Part shown: positions 1 to 15,000 of the stretch, in pieces
How positions within the stretch are numbered: the stretch's first letter is position 1
Layout of the letters: every line of letters begins with the position of its first letter
Origin: G963669175 sp964648415
GTDB lineage: Bacteria; Electryoneota; Electryoneia; Electryoneales; Electryoneaceae
Assembly (NCBI GenBank): GCA_964648415.1
Contig: CAZYOC010000001.1
Location: 26,654-90,653 of the forward strand
Length of the DNA stretch: 64,000 bases
Direction of reading: 5' to 3'
Translations under genes and position numbers: made by a program
The notes under the pieces: generated by a model
What the model saw: only the letters and a program-made list of their open reading frames with translations
The model's database searches: none
Told to the model about the DNA's origin: nothing

Positions 1-2
1 CA

Positions 3-3000
3 GTGTCAGGCAGCGCGACGGTAAGCCTTGTCTGGAACACCACCACCGATCCGGACGGCGACGCGGTGACGTATGACGTCTATGCCGGCACCGACGCCGG
101 TGACCTGCTCAGCTCGCCGGTGGCGACGGACCTGACCGTGGCGAATTACGACTTCACCGGCCTGGACGATTCTACCTACACCTGGACTGTGATCGCAAAA
201 GATCCCAACGGCAACGAGACGCAGGCGAGCGAAACCTGGACCTTCAGCATTTACGTGGAAGAACCGCCGCCGGCATTCAGTCTGCTGACCCCGACTGATG
301 CATCGACCGAACCAGCTACAGATGTCGAACTGACCTGGGAACCAGCTCCCGACCCGGATGGCGACGATGTCACCTACGATGTCTTTGTCAGCCTCGATCC
401 GGGCGACCTGGGAACCGCGGTGGCGACCGGTTTGACCACCACCAGCCATACTTTCAGCGGTGATGACGACTCGACCTACACCTGGACGGTGCGCGCCAAC
501 GACACCAACGGCAACTCCACCGATGCGACCGAAACCTGGACGTTTGACATCCATGTGGAAGAAGCGCCGCTGGCATTCAACATGATCAGCCCGGCCGACG
601 GCGCGGTGTCACCCAATGCCGCCGTTACGCTTCAGTGGCAGAACACCACCGACCCGGACGGCGACACGGTTGTGTTTGACGTGTATGTCAGCCATGACGC
701 GGGCGATCTGGGAACTCCGGTGGCGACGGACCTGAGCACGACCAGCTACACCTATACCGGTGATGACGATTCGACCTATTACTGGTCGGTCTTCGCCAGG
801 GATGGTAATGGCAGCGAAACCCAGGCAAGCAATGGCATTTGGGAGTTCTCGATTTACGTGGAAGAAGCTCCCGGCGCATTCAGCCTGCTGAGTCCGGTCA
901 ACGGCGCCATCCGCTCCACAGCCACCGTAAACCTCCAGTGGACCGCCTCGGTGGATCCTGACGGCGACGCGGTGACCTACGACATCTTCGTCAGCACCGA
1001 TCCCGGGAATATGGGGACTCCGGTGCAGACCGGCGTCACCGCCACGAGCTGGACCTTCAACGGCAACGACGATACCCAGTACTGGTGGACCGTACGAGCC
1101 AACGATCCCAACGGCAACCAGACCATGGCGACCAATACCCGCACCTTCAGCATCTACGTGGAAGAGGCGCCCGAACCCTTTAGCCTGCTGTCTCCGGCGG
1201 ATGGAACCGTCTCCGGAACCGACGAAGTGACGTTGATCTGGGAAAACACCATCGAGCCCGACGGTGACCCGGTGGAGTACGATCTGTATGTCAGCACCGA
1301 TCTGAACAACCTGGGTACGCCGATCGCGGATAATATCACCGACACCACGTACTCTTTCACCGGCAGCGACGACCAGACCTATTACTGGACGGTTGTTGCT
1401 TATGATGATCAGAACAACGACACCCCCGCCGACCAGACCTGGTCCTTCGAGATCTACATCGAAGAGCCGCCGTCAGCCTTCGCACTGGCGACCCCCGACA
1501 GCGGCATCGTGTCGCCCGATACGGTCGTGACCCTGACCTGGGACCGTTCGACCGACCCCGACGGCGACGCGTTGACCTACGATGTCTATGTCAGCACTGA
1601 CATGAACAACCTGGGGACGCCCGTAGCCGAGAACCTCACCGACACCAGCTACACGTTCACCGGGGACGACGATACGCAGTACTGGTGGACGGTGGAAGTG
1701 GACGACGGCAACGGGAACGTGGTGCAGGCGGATCAGACCTGGAGCTTCGATATCGACGTTGAGGACGTCCCCGACACGTTTACGCTCCTGAGCCCGGCCG
1801 ACGGCAGCACTTCGCCGACCGCTACTGTGGATCTCACCTGGCAGAGCACCAGCGACCTGGACAGCGACCCCATTACATACGATCTGTATGTCAGTACTGA
1901 CCTGAACAATCTGGGCGCGCCGGTACAGACCGGCCTGACCGACACCACCGCGAGCTTTACCGGCAGCGACGACACCGCCTACTGGTGGACCGTGATCGCC
2001 GATGACGGCAACGGAAATACCGTGGCGGCGACGGATACCTTCGGCTTCGACATCTATGTGGAAGAGTATCCCAACGCTTTCGCGCTTCTGTCGCCGGACA
2101 GCGGGCATGTCTCGCCGGGGACGGACGTGACCCTGATCTGGACCTCCACCAGCGATCCGGACGGCGACGCTGTGAGTTACGACCTGTTCATCAGCACCGA
2201 CATGAACAACCTGGGCGCAGCGGTCGCTACGGACCTGACGGACACCAGCTACGCTTTCACCGGCAATGATGACACCGAGTATTGGTGGACCGTGGTCGCC
2301 GGAGACGTTAATGGGAACGAAACCGCCGCGCCGGATACCTTCAGCTTCAGTATCTACGTGGAAGAAGGCCCGGGCGCGTTTACCCTGGCCACACCGGCTG
2401 ATGGCAGTGTGGAGCCGGACACCGATGTGCTACTGATCTGGGACACCTCGACCGATCCCGACGGGGATGCGGTGACGTACGATCTTTACCTGGCCAACGA
2501 TGTCGGCGGCCTCGCGACGCCGTACCAGACCGGATTGACAGATACGTTCTACACCTTCACCGGTACGGACAACACGAGCCGGCTGTGGACTGTGGTCGCC
2601 GGCGATCCCAACGGCAATACGACCGCGGCGGCGGATACCTTCAGCTTTGATATTTATGTGGAAGAGCCACCCGCAGCGTTCGATCTGGTCGCTCCCGACA
2701 GCGGCTGGACCTCGCCCTGGCTGGATGTGGATCTGAGCTGGGACTATTCCAGCGATCCCGACGGCGATGTGCTGTTCTACGATGTGTACGTCAGCACCGA
2801 CCAGGGCAACCCGGGCGCGCCGGTGATGACCGATCTGACCGATTCCACCTGGACCTTTGCTGCTGTGCATGGCAATACTTACTGGTGGACGGTGGAAGTG
2901 GACGATGGCAACGGGAACGTGGTGCAGGCGAGCCAGACCTGGAGCTTCGAGGTGGACACCAGCCTCGCCGGACAGGCCCCGCTGGCGTTCGACCTCGCCA

Positions 3001-6000
3001 GCCCGGACAGCGGCGCGACAATCGCGACCGAAGATGTCCTGCTGACCTGGTTCCCGACCACAGACCCCAACGGCGATGACATTGTCTACGATGTGTATGT
3101 CCACCAGGCGCAAGGACAATTGCTGACCACACCGGTCGCCACCGATCTGACCAACACCTCGTATACTTATACCGGCGTCCACGATACACCCTACTGGTGG
3201 ACGATCATTGCGCGTGATCCGATTGGCAACCAGACCCAGGCCAACCAGACCTGGCGGTTCCATGTTCATACCGCCAACCCGGGCAACGCGCCGGGCGCGT
3301 TCAGCCTCACCGGTCCCGACAGCGGCTGGGTGTCGCCGAGCACTGATGTCCTGCTGAGCTGGGAAGAATCTATTGACGCCGACGGTGACGATGTGCTGTA
3401 TGATGTGTTCGTCAGCCAGACCGCGGGCGTGATCGGAACACGGGTCGCCTCCAACCTGAACGGAACCAGTTATATCCACAGCGGCGGCAACGGCGATACG
3501 CTTTACTGGACCGTGCAGGCCAAGGACCCGAGCGGCAACTACACCCAGGCCAACGAGACCTGGAGCTACTCGATTGACGTGTCGGGCGCCGACCAGCCGC
3601 CGACCGCGTTCGGCCTGGCCGGCCCCAGCGATGGGTCTGTGCAGCCCGTGACGGACGTGCTGCTGAGCTGGGAACCCTCCAGCGACCCGGAAGGGATGGA
3701 CGTCAGCTATGAAGTCTATGCCTCGACTGTTCAGGGCTTCCTCGGCAGCCGGGTGGCGAGTGATCTGACAGGCTTGAGCTACACCTTCACCGGCAGCAAC
3801 AACGAAACCTACTACTGGACCATCATCGCGTACGACGAAGCGGGCAACAGCACGCAGTCCGACGAGACCTGGTCCTTCGCTGTCGACACCTCACAGCAGA
3901 ACAACGCCCCGGCGGCGTTCTCGCTGGTGTCGCCCGACAGCGGCTGGACCTCGCCGAGCGCCGATGTGCTGCTGAGCTGGGAAAGCACGACCGATCCCGA
4001 CGGCGATAACGTCACGTACGACGTCTACCTCAGCACCAGTTCTTCGGATATCGGTACTCGAGTTGCAGCCAACCTGACCGGAACCAGCTACACCCACACC
4101 GGCGCGGACGGCGATACGCTGTTCTGGACGGTGCGGGCGGTGGATACCTACGGCAACCAGACACAATCCAGCGAAACCTGGTCGTTTGACATCGACCTGG
4201 GCAACGCCAACCAGCCGCCGGCAGCGTTTACCCTGGCGAGCCCGAGCGACGGCTACGTGTCGCCGAGCACCGACGTGCTGATGACCTGGGAAACTTCGAG
4301 CGATCCCGAGGGCGGAGCGGTGACCTACGATGTCTATGTCTCGACCGTACCCGGCTTCCTGGGTACGCGGGTCGCCCACGACCTGAGCGGCGCGAGCCAT
4401 ACCTTCACCGGCAGCGACGCCACCAGTTACTACTGGACCGTGATCGCCGCAGACGCCGACGGCAACACCACCCAGTCGGATGTCACCTGGGCGTTCGAGA
4501 TCGACCTGACCCAGGCGAACAACCCGCCCAACGCATTCTCGCTGGCAGCGCCCGACAGCGGCTGGACCTCGCCGAGTACGGATGTATTGCTGAGCTGGGA
4601 GAACGCTACCGATCCCGACGGCGATAATGTCACATACGACGTCTATATCAGCAGCACATCGTCGGATATCGGTACACGTGTCGCCAGCGGCCTGACCGGA
4701 ACCAGTTACAGCCATTCCGGCAGCGACGGCGATACCCTGTTCTGGACGGTGCGCGCGGTGGACGACAACAACAACCAGACTCAATCGACCGAGAGCTGGT
4801 CGTTTGACATCGACCTCGGCAATGCCAACCAGCCGCCGGCCGCCTTTACCCTGGCGAGCCCGAGCGACGGCTACGTGTCGCCCGCCACCGATGTGCTGAT
4901 GACCTGGGAAGCCTCGAGCGATCCCGAGGGCGGAGCGGTGACCTACGATGTGTACGTGTCCACCATCGCCGGCTTCCCGGGAACGCGTGTCGCCCACGAC
5001 GTGAGCGGAACAAGCCACACATACAGCGGCAGCGACGGCGAAACGTATTACTGGACGGTGATCGCTTCCGACGCCGACGGCAACACCACTCAGTCCGATG
5101 TCACCCGGTCGTTTGAGATCGACCTGACCCAGGCGAACAACGCGCCCGAGGCGTTCTCGCTGGTCGCACCGGACAGCGGCTGGACCTCGCCCAGCACGGA
5201 TGTATTGCTGAGCTGGGAAAGCGCCACCGATCCCGATGGCGACGCGGTGACCTACGATCTGTACATCAGCACGACCTCCGCGGATATCGGAACACGTATC
5301 GCCAATGGTCTCACCGGGACCAGCTACAGCTACACCGGCAGCGACGGCGACACCCTGTTCTGGACCATCCGCGCGGTGGACGCCTTCGGCAACCAGACCC
5401 AATCGACCGAGAGCTGGTCGTTTGACATTGACCTGGGCAACGCCAACCAGCCGCCGGCCGCCTTTACCCTGGCGAGCCCGAGCGACGGTTACGTGTCTCC
5501 CGCCACCGATGTGCTGATGACCTGGCAAGGCACGACCGATCCCGAAGGCGGAGCGGTGACCTACGATGTGTACGTGTCAACCACGCCCGGCTTCCTGGGG
5601 ACGCGTGTCGCCAATGACCTGAACGCCACGAACTACACGTTCACCGGTAGCGACGCGGCGACGTATTACTGGACCGTGATCGCCGCCGACGCCAGCGGCA
5701 ACACCACGCAGTCGACCGATACCTGGTCCTTTGAGATCGACCTGGGCAACGCCGACTCCGCGCCGACCGCGTTCTCGCTGGTCGCGCCCGACAGCGGCTG
5801 GACCTCGCCGAACACCGATGTCCTGCTGAGCTGGCAGGCAAGCAGCGATCCCGACGGCGGCGACGTTACCTACGACCTGTACACCAGCGCCACTTCGGCG
5901 GACATCGGAACCCGGATCGCCAGTGGTCTCACCGGAACCAGCTACAGCTACTCCGCAAGCGACGGCGACACCCTGTTCTGGACCATCCGCGCGGTGGACG

Positions 6001-9000
6001 CCGGCAACAACCAGACACAATCGACTCAGAGCTGGTCGTTTACCATTGATATCAGTGTCGCCAACGATCCCCCGGCGGCCTTCACGCTGGTCAGCCCGGC
6101 CGATGGCTTCGTGTCGCCGGCAACCGATGTGCTGCTGACCTGGAACACCACTACGGACCCGGAAGGCGCGGGGGTGACCTATGACGTGTACGCGTCGACC
6201 ACGCCCGGCTTCCTGGGGACACGCATCGCCGACAATCTCGCCGGAACCAGCTACACCTTCACCGGCAGCGATGGCGAAACGTACTACTGGACCGTGATCG
6301 CCTCGGATCCGAGCGGCAACTTCACCCAGGCCGACGAGACCTGGAGTTTCGAGATCGACACGCCGGTCTCCAACAACGCACCCAACGCGTTCAGCCTGAC
6401 CGCGCCCGACAGCGGCTGGGCTTCCCCGAGCGCCGACGTGGTGCTGAGCTGGGAAGAGACCACTGATCCGGACGGAGAAGAGGTCAGCTACGAAGTCTAC
6501 ATCAGCACGGTGCAGGGCTTCATCGGTACACGTGTCGCCAGCGGCCTGACCGGCGCGACCTATATCCACACCGGCGTAACAGGCGAGACGTACTTCTGGA
6601 CCGTGCGCGCGGTGGATCCCAACGGCGACGCCACCCAGTCGACCGAGACCTGGGCTTTCAGCATCGACACCGACAACGCCAACGATCCCCCGGTAGCGTT
6701 CACCCTGGTCAGCCCGTTGAACGGCCACGTGTCGCCCTCACCCGATGTGCTGCTCACCTGGAACGGCGCCACCGACCCGGAAGGCGGAGATGTTGAGTAT
6801 GACGTGTATGTCAGCACTGTGCCGGGCTTCCTGGGCGCACGTGTGGCGGCGGGCCTGAGCGGAACCAGCTACAGCTATACCGGCGTGGACGGGGAAACGT
6901 ACTACTGGACGGTGGTCGCGGAAGATGTGGACGGCAACCGGACACAGGCGGACGAGACCTGGAGTTTCTCCATCGACGAGTCCCAAGCGACCACCCCGCC
7001 GACCGCCTTCTCGCTGACCAGCCCGGCCGACGGGTTCGCGTCGACCAACTCCCTGGTCATCATGACCTGGAACGAATCGACCGATCCCGACGGCGGGAAC
7101 GTGTCTTACGATGTCTACCTGAGCACTGTGGACGGTTTCATCGGCGTGCGGATGGCCACCGGCCTCAGCCTGCCGACTTACGCCTTCAACGGGACACCGG
7201 GCGAAACCTACTGGTGGACGGTGCGGGCGGTGGACGACAGCGGAGAAGAGACCCAGTCCAACGAAACCCGGTCCTTCAGCATTGACAATACGGTCACCGG
7301 GCAGCCGCCGGCAGCCTTCAGCCTGACCGCCCCGGACAGCGGCCATGTGTCGCCGGTGGAGACGGTCACCCTGAGCTGGGACGTCACCACCGACCCGGAC
7401 GGCGATGCGGTCACCTACGATGTCTACGTGTCGGATGATCCGGTTGACTTGGGTACGGCGGATGTAACCGGTCTGGCCGGAACCTCCTGGGACTTCACCG
7501 GGACCGACGGCGAGACATATTACTGGACGGTGCGGGCCTCCGACGGCAACGGCAACGACACTCAGGCAGGCGAGACCTGGAGCTTCAGCATCGACGCCAG
7601 CCTGCCGGGCGATCCGCCCAACGCGTTCGACCTGGCCAGTCCGGCCGACGGCAGCACCGAGTTCTACCAGGACGTGCAGCTTGTCTGGAACAGCACCGAC
7701 GATCCGGACGGCGATGCGGTGACGTATGATGTGTACGTGAGCGACGTGGACGGTTTCCTCGGCAGCCGCATCGCGCAGGATCTGACCGACACCACCGCGA
7801 CCTTCACCGGCGTGGACGGGACACAGTACTGGTGGACCGTGCAGGCGGTGGACGCCACCGGCCGCAGCACCCAGGCGAACCAGACCTGGAGCTTTACCAT
7901 CGACGTGAACTACCCAGTGGAGAGCTTCAGCCTGCTCGCCCCCGACAGCGGGTATGTCAGCGGCAACGAAGACGTGCTGCTGAGCTGGGAGCACGCGGTC
8001 GATCCGGAAGGCGAAGATGTCACCTACGATGTCTATGTGTCCACCGACCCGGGCGACCTGGGAACGCCGGTGGCCGATGACCTCGCCGGGGCGTCGTACA
8101 GCTTCACCGGAACCGACGGCCAGACCTACTGGTGGACGGTGGAAGCGTGGGATGGCGATGTGGCGGTAACCCCCGCCGACCAGACCTGGAGCTTCAGTAT
8201 CGACACCGGTACGGTCCCGCCGGGCAACGATCCGCCGAACGCGTTCAGCCTCGCCGGTCCCGACAGCGGCTTCGTATCGCCGGTGACCGACGTGCTGCTG
8301 AGCTGGGAAGCTTCCGCGGATCCCGACGGCGACGCTGTGACCTACGATGTCTACCTGTCCCTCAGCGAGAGCTTCCTCGGTAGCCGCATCGCGAGTGGCC
8401 TGACCGAGACCAACTATACCTGTAGCAGCTCCGACGGCGATCAGTGGTACTGGACCATTGTCGCTTCCGACGAATACGACGCGACCACGCAATCGAGCGA
8501 AACCTGGAGCTTCAGCATCGACACCGGCGCCGTTCCGCCGGACAACGATCCGCCGAACAGCTTCACTCTGGCTTCGCCCGACAGCGGCTTTATTTCGCCG
8601 GAGCAGGACGTGCTGCTGACCTGGAACCAGGCGATCGATCCTGACGGCGACGCGGTGACGTACGAAGTGTACGTGTCCATGGTGCAGGGCGACCTGGGAA
8701 CTCGGGTCGCGGCGAACCTGACCGGAACCAGTTACAGCTATACCGGGACCGACGGCGCGCTCCACTGGTGGACGGTGCGCGCTCTGGATTCCAACAACCA
8801 GGCGACTTTCGCCGATCAGACCTGGCGCTTCGGGGTCAACACCGGCTCCACGCCTCCGGGCAACGATCCGCCCAATGCCTTCAGCCTGGCGAGCCCGAGC
8901 GACGGTTTCGTGTCGCCGGTAACCGATGTGCTGCTGACCTGGAACCAGGCGACTGACCCGGACGGCGATGATGTGACCTACGAGGTCTACCTGTCCGCCG

Positions 9001-12000
9001 ATCCGGCCTTTGTCGGAACCCGGATGGCGAGCGGCCTGACCGGAACCTCCTGGAACTTCAGCGGAACCGACGACGAGGAGTGGTACTGGACCATTCGTGC
9101 GCTGGATACGGAAGACCAGAGCAGGCTCTCGACCGAAACCTGGTCGTTCAGCATCGACACCGGCACGGTCCCGCCGGGCAACGACCCGCCGAACAGCTTC
9201 GCGCTGGTCGCGCCGGACAGCGGCCATGTGTCGCCGGACTTCAGTGTCAACCTGAGCTGGGAAACGGCGGTCGATCCGGATGACGATGAGGTGACCTACG
9301 ATGTCTTCGTGTCCAGCGTCCAGGGCGAATTGGGAGCCCGTGTCGCGGCGGAACTGACCGGAACCAGCTTCGAGTACACCGGCATCGACGGGCAGCAGTA
9401 CTGGTGGACGGTCAAAGCTTACGACTCGAACAACCTGCTGACCGACGCGGACCAGACCTGGAGCTTCAGCATCGACGCTGCGCAGGCCAACCAGCCGCCG
9501 CTGGCGTTCGACCTGACCAGCCCGGCCGACGGCTATCAGTCGCCCATGAACAGCGTGGATCTTGCCTGGCAGACCACCACCGACCCGGAAGGCGACCCGG
9601 TGAGCTACGATGTCTACATCAGCACCGTGCAGGGCTTCCCGGGCACTCGCTTCGCGGCGAACCTGACGAATACGAACTACACCTTTGACGGCGTCAACGG
9701 CGAGACCTACTACTGGACCGTGATCGCCGCCGATGAGAGCAACAACGAAACCCAGTCGACCACGACCCGCAGCTTCAGCATCAACACGGATGTGGCCGGC
9801 GATCCGCCGGTGGCGTTCGATCTGGCCTCGCCCGACAGCGGGTATGTGTCGGTGGAGACCGATGTTGACCTGACCTGGAACGCAACGAGCGATCCCGACG
9901 GCGGCGCCGTGACCTACGATGTCTACGTGAGCGATGACCCGGCCTACCTGGGTGTGCAAGTTGCGCAGAACCTGAGCGGCACATCATACATGCACACCGG
10001 CGCGGACGGCGATACGCTGTACTGGACCGTGCGGGCGTACGACGAAGATGGTATGTGGACCCAGGCGAGTCAGACCTGGTCCTTCAGCATTGATAGCGAC
10101 CTGCCCGGCAGCGCCCCGGCGGCGTTTGATCTGGCGGCTCCCGACAACAACACTGTCTCCCCGGTGGAGACAGTCACGCTGAGCTGGAACGCGACCAGCG
10201 ATCCCGACGGCGGCGACGTGACCTACGAGGTCTTCGTCTCCACGCAGCTCGGTTTCCTCGGTACGCGGCTGGCCTCCAACCTGGGCGCAACCAGCTACGA
10301 GTTCGCCGGCAGCGACGGCGACCAGTACTGGTGGACCATCCGCGCGGTGGACGAGGACGGCATGTGGACGCAGGCGAACCAGACCTGGACCTTCAGCATC
10401 GACGCTACGCAGGCCAGTCAGCCGCCGTTGGCGTTCAACCTGGCCGGTCCCGACAGCGGGTATACTTCGCCGGATACGGATGTTCTGTTGAGTTGGTTCG
10501 ATTCAGCCGATCCCGACGGCGAAGATGTGGAATATGATGTCTACGTCTCAACCGTACAGGGCTTCCTGGGCACACGTGTGGCCGGCGATCTCGCGGCTGC
10601 CAGCTACACCTATACCGGCAGCGACGGTGAAACCTACTGGTGGACCGTGCTGGCGGTGGACGGGGACGGCATGCAGACCCAGGCGAACCAGACCTGGAGC
10701 TTCTCGGTTGATACCAGCGTTCCGGGCAACGCGCCCAACGCGTTCAGTCTGGACAGCCCCATCGACGGCAGCGTGGAAACCAGCACGGCGGTGGACCTGG
10801 CCTGGGATGCGACCACCGATCCCGACGGCGACGATGTCACCTACGATGTTTACGTCAGCCAGGTGCTTGGCTTCCCGGGAACCCGGATCGCGGCCAATCT
10901 GACCGATTTGACGACGACCTTCAACGGCCAGGACGGCGAAACCTACTACTGGATGGTCTACGCCAAGGATCCCGACGGTCACCAGACGCAGGCAAACCAG
11001 ACCTGGAGCTTCAGCATCGACGCGGAGCAGGTGGGCGAAGCGCCGCTGGCGTTTGACCTCGCCGCACCCGATAGCGGATTTGTCGCGCCGGAGACGATGG
11101 TGGACTTGAGCTGGAACGCCACCACCGATCCCGACGGCGATGACGTCAGCTACGCGGTGTATGTCTCCACCACGCAAGGCGTGTTCGGAGCGCCCCTCGC
11201 CAGCGGTTTAACGGCGACGTCCTATTCCTTCACCGGGACCAACGGCCAGGCCTACTGGTGGAAGATCATCGCGTCCGACACCAACAACAACGATACCGAG
11301 TCGACTCAGAGCTGGAGCTTCTCCATCGACACCAGCGTACCGGGAACCCCGCCGCTGGCGTTCGAGCTGACCGGCCCGGACAGCGGGATGACCTTCGGGC
11401 AGGAAGAGGTCAGCCTGAGCTGGCAGACCACGACCGACCCGGACGGCGGCGCGGTGGGCTACGATGTCTACGTGTCCACGGTCCAGGGCGAACTGGGTAC
11501 GCGTGTCGCGAGCGACCTGGGCGGCGCAGGCTACGAGTTCGCCGGAACCGACGGCGAAACGTATCACTGGACCGTGCGGGCGGTGGATGAAGACGGCATG
11601 TGGACGCAGGCCGACCAGACCTGGAGCTTCAGCATCGACATCGCGGTTCCGGGCGACGCGCCGGGCGCGTTCGACCTGGCCACGCCAGCCGACGGCAGCA
11701 CCGAGGGAGGCGTGGACGTGGACCTGACGTGGAACGCCTCCACCGACCCCGACGGCGACGATGTGACCTACGAGGTCTACGTCAGCGAGATCGAGGGCTT
11801 CCTCGGCCAGCGAGTGGCGTCGGATCTGACCGTCACCACCTGGACCTTCACCGGCGTGGATAACGGCGAGTACTGGTGGACCGTGCACGCGTCTGATCCA
11901 AGCGGCCACGTGACCGCCGCCAACCAGACCTGGGGCTTCGACATCTTCGTGCAGGAGCCGCCGTTGCCCTTCAGTCTGGTATCCCCCGACAGCGGCTACC

Positions 12001-15000
12001 AGTCCGCCGATACGCTGGTCACGCTGAGTTGGCAGACCACCAGCGATCCCGACGGCGATGACGTGCTGTACGATGTCTACGTCAGCGGTGACCCCGGCGA
12101 CCTGGGCGACGCGGTGGTGACCGACCTCGCGGGGACGTCGTACGAATACGACGCTGAACGCGACACCACGTTGTACTGGACAGTGTTCGCCAACGACGGC
12201 GCGGGCAACGAGACCCAGGCGAGTGAGACCTGGAGCTTCAGCATTGACGCGGAAGCGGTGGGCAATCCGCCGGCCGCCTTCAGCCTCGCCGCGCCCGACA
12301 GCGGTTCCCTGTCGCCGTATACCGACGTGGACTTGAGCTGGTTCGAGTCGACCGATCCCGACGGCGACGCGGTGACCTACGATGTCTACATCAGCACGGT
12401 GGAAGGCTTCCTGGGGCAGCGTGTGGCGCAGGATCTGACCGTCACCTCATACACATACACCGGCGTTGAGGGCGAAACCTACTGGTGGACCATCAAGGCG
12501 GTGGATGTCAACGGCAACCAGACGCAATCGACCGAAACCTGGTCGTTTGAGATTGATACGGACGTGCCGGGCTTCCCGCCGGTGGCGTTCGGACTGACCG
12601 GCCCCGACAGCGGGTATGTGTCGGCGGTGGAAGATGTGCTGCTGAGCTGGGCCGCCTCGAGCGATCCGGAAGGCGGCGCGGTGACGTATGATGTGTATGT
12701 GAGCACCGACCCGGCGGACCTGGGAACGCGTGTCGCGCAGGACCTGACCGGAACGTCGTACGAGTTCACCGGCAGCGACGCGCAGACCTACTACTGGACC
12801 GTGCGCGCGATGGATGTGGACGGGCTCTGGACGCAGGCAGACGAGAGCTGGTCCTTCAGCATTGATACGACGGTTCCGGGCGACGCGCCGGACGCCTTCA
12901 GCCTGCTGACCCCGGCGGACAACTTCCAGTCCGCCACGCTCGACGTGGCGATGACCTGGGAAGCGAGCAGCGATCCTGACGGCGGCGCGGTGACCTATGA
13001 CGTCTACGTCAGCACCGACCCGCTCTTCCAGGGTACGCGTGTCGCGTCCGACCTGGCCGGAACGTCGTACCTCTACACCGGCGTGAACGGGCAAGAGTAT
13101 TACTGGACCGTGCGCGCGGTGGACGAGGACGGCATGTGGACCGAGTCGAGCGAGACCTGGAGCTTCTCCATCAATACCGGCACGGTTCCGCCTCAGAATG
13201 AAGCGCCGCTGGCCTTCGATCTGGCCGGACCCGACAGCGGGTACGTCTCACTGATCACCGATGTGGACCTGAGCTGGTTCGAGGCGGTGGACCCGGACGG
13301 TGATGAAGTCAGCTACGATGTCTATATCTCACCGGTCGAAGGCTTCCTTGGCGAGTTGGTTGCAGAAGATCTGGAAGGCGCATCCTATAGCTTTGCAGGA
13401 ACAGATGGTGAGCTGTACTGGTGGACGGTGATCGCGACCGACGAGAACGGCCTCTGGACACAAGCGACTCAGCAGTGGAGCTTCAGTGTCGAGGAGACGG
13501 TAATCGGCAGCGAACCCAACGCCTTCAGCCTGGTCAGCCCGGCAGACGGGGTAACCTTGAACGATCTCGCCGTCACCCTGCAGTGGAACTCGACCACCGA
13601 CCCGGACGGCGACGATGTGACCTACGAAGTCTACGCCTCGACAGTGGACGGCTTCCTGGGCACACGTCTCGCGGCGGGCCTGACCATCACGTCCTACGAC
13701 CTGACCGCCAGCGATGACACCCAGTACTGGTGGACCATCCGCGCGGTGGACGAGGACGGCAACTGGACCCAGGCCAACGAGACCTGGACATTCAGCATCT
13801 TCGTGGAAGACCCACCGGGACCGTTTACCCTGGCCGCGCCGGACTCCGGCGACACCGTACGCACCACCACGGCGGAGCTGAGCTGGTTCGAGTCGGTGGA
13901 CCCGGACGGCGACGAGGTGACCTACAGCCTGTACGTCAGCACCGACCCGGCCAACATGGGCGCAGCGGTGACGACGGACCATGCGCCGACCTCGTATGCT
14001 TACGATGGGACCGACGGGGAAACCTACTGGTGGACCGTAACCGCAACGGACGAGAACGCCAACTCCACGGCGGCGACCGATACCTTCAGCTTCACCATCG
14101 ACGCCACCGTGATCGGCAACCCGCCGGAAGCCTTCAGCCTGGCGGCGCCGGACAGCGGCGATGTGTTGCCGTATACCCAGATCGACCTGAGCTGGTTCGA
14201 GTCGTTCGATCAGGATGGGCAGGATGTCACCTATTCGGTGTACGTGTCCACGGTGGAAGGCTACCTGGGCACCCGGATGGCGGCCAACCTGACCGTGACT
14301 TCCTATACCTTCACCGGCCAGGACGGCGAAACGTACTGGTGGACGGTGCGGGCGGTGGATGAGGACGGCAACGTCACCCAGGCCGACGAGACCTGGAGTG
14401 TCAGCATCGACCTGTCCAACTTCAACGAACCGCCAACGCCCGTCGTGCTGGCCTCGCCGCAGGACGGCTCGCTGGTCGGCTTCGAAGAAGTGGACCTGAC
14501 CTGGTTCTCTTCCACCGATCCCGACGGCGGCGATGTTCTTTACGATGTCTACGTGTCGCTGACCGAGGACAACCTGGGGACACGCTACGGCGAGAACCTG
14601 GCCGACACCCTGTACACCTTTGACGGTGTCGACGAGGTGACTTACTACTGGACCGTGGTCGCCAGGGACGAGGACCACAACCAGACGAGCAGCGAAAACT
14701 GGGACTTCACAATCCATACGGCCGGCGTACCGAGCCCGTTCGCGCTGCTGTCGCCCGACGACGACGCGCATATCGACGACGACACGGTGACTGTGGCCTG
14801 GAGCGAATCTGTCGACCCGGACAATGGCGACCCGATCACGTACCACCTGGAAGTCTCCACCGATGCCCAGTTCCAGCCGTATGTCACCTATACCACAGCG
14901 GATCTGCAATACACCATCGCCAACTTTATGGGCCTCGCCGCGCGGATCAACGGTATGAAGGATGAGCAACCGCAGCCGCGCGAGGATGGGCGTGTGGACT

